A stretch of DNA of 11,494 nucleotides from an uncultured Thermoguttaceae bacterium. Its GTDB lineage: Bacteria; Planctomycetota; Planctomycetia; Pirellulales; Thermoguttaceae. Positions within the stretch are counted from its first letter, which is position 1. Each line of letters opens with the position of its first letter. The position numbers and the translations under genes were made by a program. The stretch is from the NCBI GenBank assembly GCA_934725735.1, contig CAKVCP010000068.1, positions 1 through 11,494 on the forward strand, written 5' to 3'. Below are positions 6,238-11,494 of this stretch, in pieces. Below the pieces are notes generated by a model that searched no databases, was not told the origin of the DNA, and saw nothing but the letters and a program-made list of their open reading frames with translations.

Positions 6238-9200
6238 TTATTTCTTAGCCCGAGCGTTTTTGAGTTTCTCGAAGTAATAGCGCGCGGACGCGACGAGGCA
6301 CCAGACGATATTGAGCGCCAGCAGCGCGTAGAGGACGGCGACCTTATTGGACTCGCCGCCAGTATACGCGTGACGACCGCCGCCTCCCATCACGAAGCTG
6401 AGTCCGTACCACGTCATGATGATGGCGAACGCGCCGACGGTCGCGCCGATCGCAAGAACGAAGCGGCTTCGTCCGCTGAGACGGTGCGCGTGGAGAACGA
6501 CGAGATAGACGAGGAGGGTGACGAGCGCCCACACTTCTTTCGGATCCCAGCTCCAGAATCGTCCCCAACTGAAGTCCGCCCAACGCGCTCCCAAGATGAT
6601 TCCGACCGTCAGGAAGAGGACTGCGCTGCGAAGCATCGTCGCGATCATCGGGGAGATTCGAACGCTGTAGCTCGGCTCTTCAAAGCGTCCGTCGCGTCCA
6701 TACCGTCCAAAGGCGTATTGCCAGAGCGCGGAGAGGGAGACGAACCACGCGATGGCGCCGAGCGCGTAACTGACGATGATCGCGAGGACGTGGATCGTGA
6801 GCCAGAAATTGCTGCGCAAGACGGCGACAAGGGGGCGAATATTCGGGTTGAACTCGACGGAGTTGAAGTAGGCCGCCGCGGCGACGAGGGTCGCGACGAG
6901 CGCGCTCGCCGTCAAAAGGGGCGCTCTCTCGGAAACGCGCGAAGATTCTTCCCCCGTCCAGAGATTCGTTCGGAAGAAGAGCGCGGTCAGCGTTGCGGAG
7001 AAGATGCGCGGAACGCACCATACGACGAAGAGGAAGACGCCAAAGACCGCCGCCGCGTCGAGGATTCCCTGCATCGTGACCGCGTCGACGAGCGCAAGAC
7101 GAATCGCTTCGACGACGCCTTGACTTAAATCGTGTTCGCGAAGCCATAGAAGCGCCCCTAACGCGCAGAGCCACGCCGTCGGAACGACGCGCGTCGTCAG
7201 CGCGAAGAGACGATACCCCCTACTCGTCGCGTTCGCAACGCGCGAGAAGGAGCCCGCGCGCCACGCCGCAAGATACGGTTCTTTCCACATCGGCGCAAGC
7301 GCGAATCCGATCGCGATCGTCGCGATCAAGAGCGCAAGCAGAACGACCGTTTCAAACATATTCGCGACAGGAGCCCAGCCCGTAATGTACGCGCGGATCG
7401 CGCACCCGCATGTCGCGACTCCGCATCCGACCAAGAGCGCGGCGAATCCCAGCGCGAACAAAACCTTCTTGACTTTGCCCGAGTCTCCCTCCTTTTTCGA
7501 TCCGAAAAGCCCCGCGATATGCGCGAGAAGGAAGAGAACCGACGCGGCAAGGCACGCGACCCAGTTCCAATAGAAGGCGTCGAAGTCGTAATAGAGGATC
7601 TCCGCGTTGAGGATCTTCTGACGGGGATAACAAGTCTTGGCGAGATACGCGTTCGCGGCGTCGCGGTCGGGGGAGCGTTCGGCAAGTTCCGCGCGGAGCG
7701 GTTCGACGCGGTCGAAAATCGCGCGAACTTCATAGGCGAACCTCGCGAGCGCCGCGTTGAAGTTTTGAACGCGCTCGGGCGCCTGCGCGTCGCGGAACGC
7801 ATCGACCGCGTCGATGAAGGCGTCGACCTCTGGACGCGACGTTCGCTGCGCTTCTCGCGCCTTTTTAAGCGCGTCGATCGTCAGCTCAAAGGGGGATATT
7901 TCGCCCGCGCGAAGGGACGGCTCATCCGCCTCTTCGTCTATATTCGCCGTCGGATCGACAAAACGCGCGTAGAGTTCGTCCGCGCTCCACAAATGCGTCT
8001 GCCACGAGACCCACGGTGCGGTCGCCGCTTCCCCCGTCCTCATGGCGCGTTCGCTTACGAGGGGCGTAATATTGAGGCTCTTAGGCTCGTCCGTCGTGAG
8101 CGCGAGGCTTGCGTCTTCGAGCGCGTCGACGATTTCGCCGAGCGCCGAGACGGCGCGTTCGAGTTCCTGACGGTACTCGAGGGAGAAGGTTTCTTCGCGC
8201 ATGATTGCGTCGCGGTGGTCGCGCAGTTCCTTGAGCGCGTCGCTCGCCTGAACGAGAAGTTCGTTAAAGAGACGCCCTCCCGTCGCAAGGGGATATCTCT
8301 TGTAAACGTCCCCGAGAAGCGCGACTTTTCGCGCGAGCGCCAGCGTGTCTTGATCGGGATTGTTGGCGAGTTCGACGCGTTTTCGCAGGAGATGATCCTT
8401 GTCGTTGAGGGGAGACGTCTTACGCAACGCGCGTTTTTCACGCGAAAGGAGCGCTTCGAGAGTCGACGCCGCGTTTTCCAAACGACTCATCGGACTGGAC
8501 GTCATGCTCTGCATTCCGACGCCCATGTGTCCGGAAGGCATGCTTCCGTAGAGAATGGAGTTGAGGCGCATCGTCGGGCGCGACGAGCGGCTTTGCGTCG
8601 GGACGAAGACGAAGGAGCGCCATGCGTCGACGTCGCGCCGCGCCTTTTCAAGCGCTTTCACGACTTTAGCGTCGGCATGCGGATTCGCAAGGTAAATCTC
8701 GGCGCGGGTCTTCTCCGTGCCGGGCATGAGTTCGTCGATATCGGTCGGGGAGAGTCGGCGATTCGCCATGAGGATCGCGCCCTCGTCGCGTTTGAGGACT
8801 TCGCGCGCGACGAGTCCGTCCTTATCCGCAATGAAGGGAACGTATTCCCAGAGCTCCGGTTCGGCGAGCTGCATAAAGAGGAGGGAGGACGGATCCGCCT
8901 TCATTATCCCGCCGGGGAAGAGGACGCGCAGACGCGCGGCGAGTTCTTTTTGACGCGCGACCGCTTCCGCGCTGACCGTCGCGTACCATTCCTTTTGACG
9001 TTCAAGCGTTTTTTCATCGGCGTTCGCGCCTTCCCCGACGTCGGCGAGGAATTCCTCAAGGCTCGGGAAGTTGTAGGGCGCGTCGGATTCAAGTTGATCG
9101 ACGATCGTCGAGGGAAGTGCGAGAACCGGGTTGAAATCGCCCGTCAAATCGTTGACAAAGACGCGCGCGTAACCGTAAAGGGGAAGACGTCGTCCGCCGT

Positions 9201-11494
9201 CGTAGACGGGGAGACTCTTCCACGGGGTCCAGTCGATCTTGTCGGCGGGAACGTCGATCGTTTGCGACGTCTTGAAGCGCTCGTAGTTTCCGGACGCGTC
9301 GCCGTAATTTGCGGTGAGTCGGATCGACGCGAAGACGAGCGCAAACGCGACCAGGAAGAAGAGAAGAACGCGACGGTACGCGACTCTTGGGGTGCGACTT
9401 TGAGGAACTTGGGGCGTTTTTTCTTCGCGCATAGATTCGGCTGTTCGGTCGTTGGCGGCGTCGACGGGCGTTTCATCCGCAGGGGAATCGCGCCGCGCTT
9501 TGCGTTTTTTGTAGATGAGGAGCGCCGTTCCCCAGACGAGGAGGAGCGAAGCGAGGTATTTGAGTCCGCGACCGGGGTCGTCGTTGAGGGAGAGGATCGT
9601 GTAATAGATCGCGTCGCGCGGCGCGTCTTCGCCGGGAAGAATTTTTCCTTGGACGACGGAGTCGAACTCCTTGTCGCCGGGCTTATAGGGGCCGCGGAAG
9701 GAGTCTTGATAGGCCCAGAAGACGCGATTGGAGCCGGGCGCTTTGAGAACGCCGGGGCGATTCATTTGGATGAGCGCGTCGCGTTCGGGATTCTCCGCGA
9801 CGGCTTGCGCCTGTTCTTCGGGAGAGAGGCCGACGGAAAGGATTCGCGTGAGGCTCGAGAAGGACGCGGGCGTCGAGGAGCCCGGTTCGTAGACGGGCGT
9901 AAACTTCTTGACGTAGATCGCGACTCCGAGATCGATCTCCTTGTCGGAGAGTCGGATTTGGGCGCGGCGTTTCGACGAGGAGAGCGTCTTGACGAGAGTG
10001 GAGATTTGCTCCTTGTCGACGCTTTCGAGAGGAATCGTTTGGAGCCAGAAGGTTTCGCTCGCGTCGTCGAGGGTGACGCGCAGTTTCAGACGTCCGTAAA
10101 ATTCGTTTGCCTTCTCCTTATCGAAGAGGGTGGGAAGGAGACGCGCCCCGAGAACGTCTTGAAGGGGGCAGACGTCGAGTTTGAAGGAGACGGGGAACGC
10201 GCCGACGCTCGAAGTTGCGGCGGGAAGCTGAACCGCGTTCGCGGCGAGCAAGTCGGAGTTCTCCGCGCTTGGCGTCGTTTGCAGTTCGCCCGTCGCGTAG
10301 ACGCGCGTTCCGGAGGAATAGCGATACGCGACGCGTCCCGAAGGAGACTGCATGACGTCGAGGCGCGCGCCGTTGAGGTTGGCGTTCCACTTTCGTCCGT
10401 AAATCGTCTCTTCGTTGACGTCAACCTCGCGCCAAAGCGAAGCGAAAACGCGCCCGGATTCTGGGTAGCGATTGCGTTCGGGAAGCTCCGTATAAACGAA
10501 GGTTTCGAGAGATTCGCCTTGCGGCGTCTCGAGCAAGACGCGCGCAGACCATCCGTAGAGTTCGTCGACGCCCTGCGCTTGAGTCGGAACGGTTTCGTAG
10601 TTGAGGACGCGCCATCCGGAGTCGCCGAGGCTTAATTTGTCGCGAAGGGATTGAATCTGCTCTTCGCGTCGCGTCGTGTCGTCGAGCATCTTTTCGAGAA
10701 CTTCGCAGAACTGCGCCGAAGTGGGGATCGTCGTTTCGAGTTGACTCCACGTCGTCGCGAGGTAGTTCTGCGTTCTCTTTTTCGAATAAGCTTCCGACGC
10801 CTTCTTGTATTCGTCGTGACCGGAGAAAGGCTTCGCGTTCGGATCCGTCGCGGCGTCCGCGCGTTTCACGAGCTCTTCGCTGAGCGCGGCAAGTTCGTCG
10901 TTGAGCGCAACGAGGGTTTCGCGCGCGACCGTTTGGCACGGCTTGAGGAGTTTCGCCTTCGCGTCGAGCGCGTTTTCTTGGGAATACGATACGTCGATCG
11001 CGCTAACGCTTAACGAGACGGGCGCGGCGGCTTCTTCGGTCGGCTCTTCTTGAGCGGGCGCGGCGGCTTCTTCGGTAGACTCTTCCTGAGCAGGCGCGGC
11101 GGCTTCTTCGGACGTCTCTTCCTGAACGGGCGCGGCGGCTTCTTCGGTCGGCTCTTCTTGAGCAGGCGCGGCGGCTTCTTCGGACGTCTCTTCCTGAACG
11201 GGCGCGGCGGCTTCTTCGGGCGTCTCTTCTTGAGCAGGCGCGGCGGCTTCTTCGGACGTCTCTTCCTGAACGGGCGCGGCGGCTTCTTCGGACGTCTCTT
11301 CCTGAACGGGCGCGGCGGCTTCTTCGGGCGTCTCTTCCTGAACGGGCGCGATTGGTTCGGGGGCGTTTTGTATATATTCGCGTTCGGTCGCTAGTCGTCG
11401 TTCGATCTCTTCGCGCTGGGTTTGCAGCGTGAGGAGTTGGCCTTCGAGATCGCCGTATTGGGAGAGGAGTTCGAGGGATTCGACGGGGAGGGAG
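6238..11494 (-). CDS. ccsA: Giant ResB-CcsA-type cytochrome c biogenesis fusion (5' end beyond right edge)
   Basis: The frame is open from base 11493 to the TAA at 6238-6240, at least 1751 residues; no in-frame Met appears upstream of the GTG at 10867-10869, which has no ribosome-binding site and is not a credible start. Order from the N-terminal side: coiled coil (11493-11350); nine 12-residue repeats (11346-11023); helical segment (to about 10620); ResB-like extracytoplasmic domain with YVKKFTPVYEPGSSTPASF (about 9925-9855), LIQMNRPG and LSLNDDPGRGLKYLASLLL ending in a membrane helix (about 9605-9500); a charged linker and membrane helix (about 9375-9316); LPVYDGGRRLPLYGYA (about 9210-9160) opening a second large domain; then CcsA membrane helices from about 7590. 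CcsA marks are ITGWAPVANMFE, WLTIHV (His 6790-6792), the WWD-type loop GRFWSWDPKEVWAL, HAHR (His 6484-6492) and GRHAYTGG (His 6370-6372). System II complexes export heme and attach it to apocytochrome c outside the membrane; these His residues match expected heme ligands. ResB's first helices must lie beyond the edge, if present. Confidence 0.9.
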   Translation of the reverse strand, partial: SLPVESLELLSQYGDLEGQLLTLQTQREEIERRLATEREYIQNAPEPIAPVQEETPEEAAAPVQEETSEEAAAPVQEETSEEAAAPAQEETPEEAAAPVQEETSEEAAAPAQEEPTEEAAAPVQEETSEEAAAPAQEESTEEAAAPAQEEPTEEAAAPVSLSVSAIDVSYSQENALDAKAKLLKPCQTVARETLVALNDELAALSEELVKRADAATDPNAKPFSGHDEYKKASEAYSKKRTQNYLATTWSQLETTIPTSAQFCEVLEKMLDDTTRREEQIQSLRDKLSLGDSGWRVLNYETVPTQAQGVDELYGWSARVLLETPQGESLETFVYTELPERNRYPESGRVFASLWREVDVNEETIYGRKWNANLNGARLDVMQSPSGRVAYRYSSGTRVYATGELQTTPSAENSDLLAANAVQLPAATSSVGAFPVSFKLDVCPLQDVLGARLLPTLFDKEKANEFYGRLKLRVTLDDASETFWLQTIPLESVDKEQISTLVKTLSSSKRRAQIRLSDKEIDLGVAIYVKKFTPVYEPGSSTPASFSSLTRILSVGLSPEEQAQAVAENPERDALIQMNRPGVLKAPGSNRVFWAYQDSFRGPYKPGDKEFDSVVQGKILPGEDAPRDAIYYTILSLNDDPGRGLKYLASLLLVWGTALLIYKKRKARRDSPADETPVDAANDRTAESMREEKTPQVPQSRTPRVAYRRVLLFFLVAFALVFASIRLTANYGDASGNYERFKTSQTIDVPADKIDWTPWKSLPVYDGGRRLPLYGYARVFVNDLTGDFNPVLALPSTIVDQLESDAPYNFPSLEEFLADVGEGANADEKTLERQKEWYATVSAEAVARQKELAARLRVLFPGGIMKADPSSLLFMQLAEPELWEYVPFIADKDGLVAREVLKRDEGAILMANRRLSPTDIDELMPGTEKTRAEIYLANPHADAKVVKALEKARRDVDAWRSFVFVPTQSRSSRPTMRLNSILYGSMPSGHMGVGMQSMTSSPMSRLENAASTLEALLSREKRALRKTSPLNDKDHLLRKRVELANNPDQDTLALARKVALLGDVYKRYPLATGGRLFNELLVQASDALKELRDHRDAIMREETFSLEYRQELERAVSALGEIVDALEDASLALTTDEPKSLNITPLVSERAMRTGEAATAPWVSWQTHLWSADELYARFVDPTANIDEEADEPSLRAGEISPFELTIDALKKAREAQRTSRPEVDAFIDAVDAFRDAQAPERVQNFNAALARFAYEVRAIFDRVEPLRAELAERSPDRDAANAYLAKTCYPRQKILNAEILYYDFDAFYWNWVACLAASVLFLLAHIAGLFGSKKEGDSGKVKKVLFALGFAALLVGCGVATCGCAIRAYITGWAPVANMFETVVLLALLIATIAIGFALAPMWKEPYLAAWRAGSFSRVANATSRGYRLFALTTRVVPTAWLCALGALLWLREHDLSQGVVEAIRLALVDAVTMQGILDAAAVFGVFLFVVWCVPRIFSATLTALFFRTNLWTGEESSRVSERAPLLTASALVATLVAAAAYFNSVEFNPNIRPLVAVLRSNFWLTIHVLAIIVSYALGAIAWFVSLSALWQYAFGRYGRDGRFEEPSYSVRISPMIATMLRSAVLFLTVGIILGARWADFSWGRFWSWDPKEVWALVTLLVYLVVLHAHRLSGRSRFVLAIGATVGAFAIIMTWYGLSFVMGGGGRHAYTGGESNKVAVLYALLALNIVWCLVASARYYFEKLKNARAKK
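11023..11346 (-). repeat. Nine tandem 36-bp repeats encoding an acidic 12-residue unit
   Basis: Nine uninterrupted in-frame units of 36 bases encode P-(V/A)-Q-E-E-x-x-E-E-A-A-A inside the cytochrome c biogenesis fusion. Counting from the N-terminal side, units 2, 3, 5 and 7 are identical in DNA. V and A forms alternate in units 3-8, which suggests copying of 72-bp pairs. The remaining units differ mainly at codons 1-3 and 6-7. The low divergence implies recent expansion by slippage or unequal exchange. The encoded stretch is Glu/Ala/Pro-rich, likely an extended or helical spacer. It also yields a repetitive Gly/Phe/Arg frame on the other strand, which is only its shadow. Confidence 0.95.

Noticed and set aside
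7519..10635. A 1038-codon open frame on the plus strand, antisense to the cytochrome c biogenesis gene
   Set aside because: It is codon-aligned with the real gene, so its stops could only come from TTA, CTA or TCA codons in the sense strand, which this gene almost never uses. The product shows no domains and is Arg-rich, as expected of a shadow frame. The same reasoning removes the frames at 6103-7128 and 11050-11394.
6238..10869. A GTG start at 10867-10869 giving a 1543-residue protein
   Set aside because: No ribosome-binding site precedes it, and the same frame continues without a stop to the window edge through an in-frame repeat array and coiled coil, so the gene is longer and its start is outside.
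11023..11346. A CRISPR array, because of regular 36-bp repeats
   Set aside because: The repeats are directly adjacent with no unique spacers and are in frame within an open coding sequence.

Overview
The window looks like ordinary chromosomal DNA from a planctomycete (PVC superphylum). Four things point there: a DUF1559 protein with a type IV prepilin-like N-terminus and an H-X9-DG C-terminal motif; a small transthyretin/CarboxypepD_reg-like lipoprotein directly behind it; a very large ResB/CcsA-type cytochrome c biogenesis fusion containing the 'W..LPVYDGGRR.PL' module; and a secreted protein whose WDLF...PTMYRRLP core I recall from planctomycete hypothetical proteins. The coding DNA is rich in CG, GACG and GCG words. 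The spacer around 3271-4400 is clearly more AT-rich. Lineage and family names come from memory and motif reading, not from a search.

Layout, left to right. (1) 1-924, minus strand: N-terminal 308 residues of a secreted planctomycete-type protein, running off the left edge. (2) 925-1134: divergent promoter region. (3) 1135-3270, plus strand: a 711-residue membrane-anchored, Glu/Ala/Arg-rich helical protein resembling the DUF4175/BatA-associated class. (4) 3271-4400: a 1.1-kb AT-rich region with no intact gene. It holds an AT-rich hairpin and, at 3895-4008, a decayed copy of the 5' end of a DUF1559 gene with its leader, followed by the leader of the intact gene. (5) 4401-5516 and 5605-6096, plus strand: DUF1559 protein and lipoprotein, separated by a strong hairpin and probably one expression unit. 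(6) 6178-6227: a strong bidirectional terminator between convergent genes. (7) 6238 to the right edge, minus strand: one open frame of at least 1751 codons. From its N-terminal side it reads: coiled coil, nine 12-residue acidic repeats, helical segment, ResB-like extracytoplasmic domain with its closing membrane helix, a second membrane-anchored extracytoplasmic domain, and a complete CcsA-like heme-handling membrane domain. Its start lies outside the window.

The genes do not form one pathway. The right half is System II cytochrome c maturation. The middle is a surface or pseudopilin-like DUF1559 protein with a lipoprotein partner. The left half is envelope proteins of unknown role. I see no defence system, CRISPR array, transposase, integrase or RNA gene. 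The points most worth a second look are the nonsense-interrupted DUF1559 relic just upstream of the intact paralogue, the young 36-bp repeat expansion inside the cytochrome c biogenesis gene, and the terminator-like hairpins in the DUF1559 leaders.
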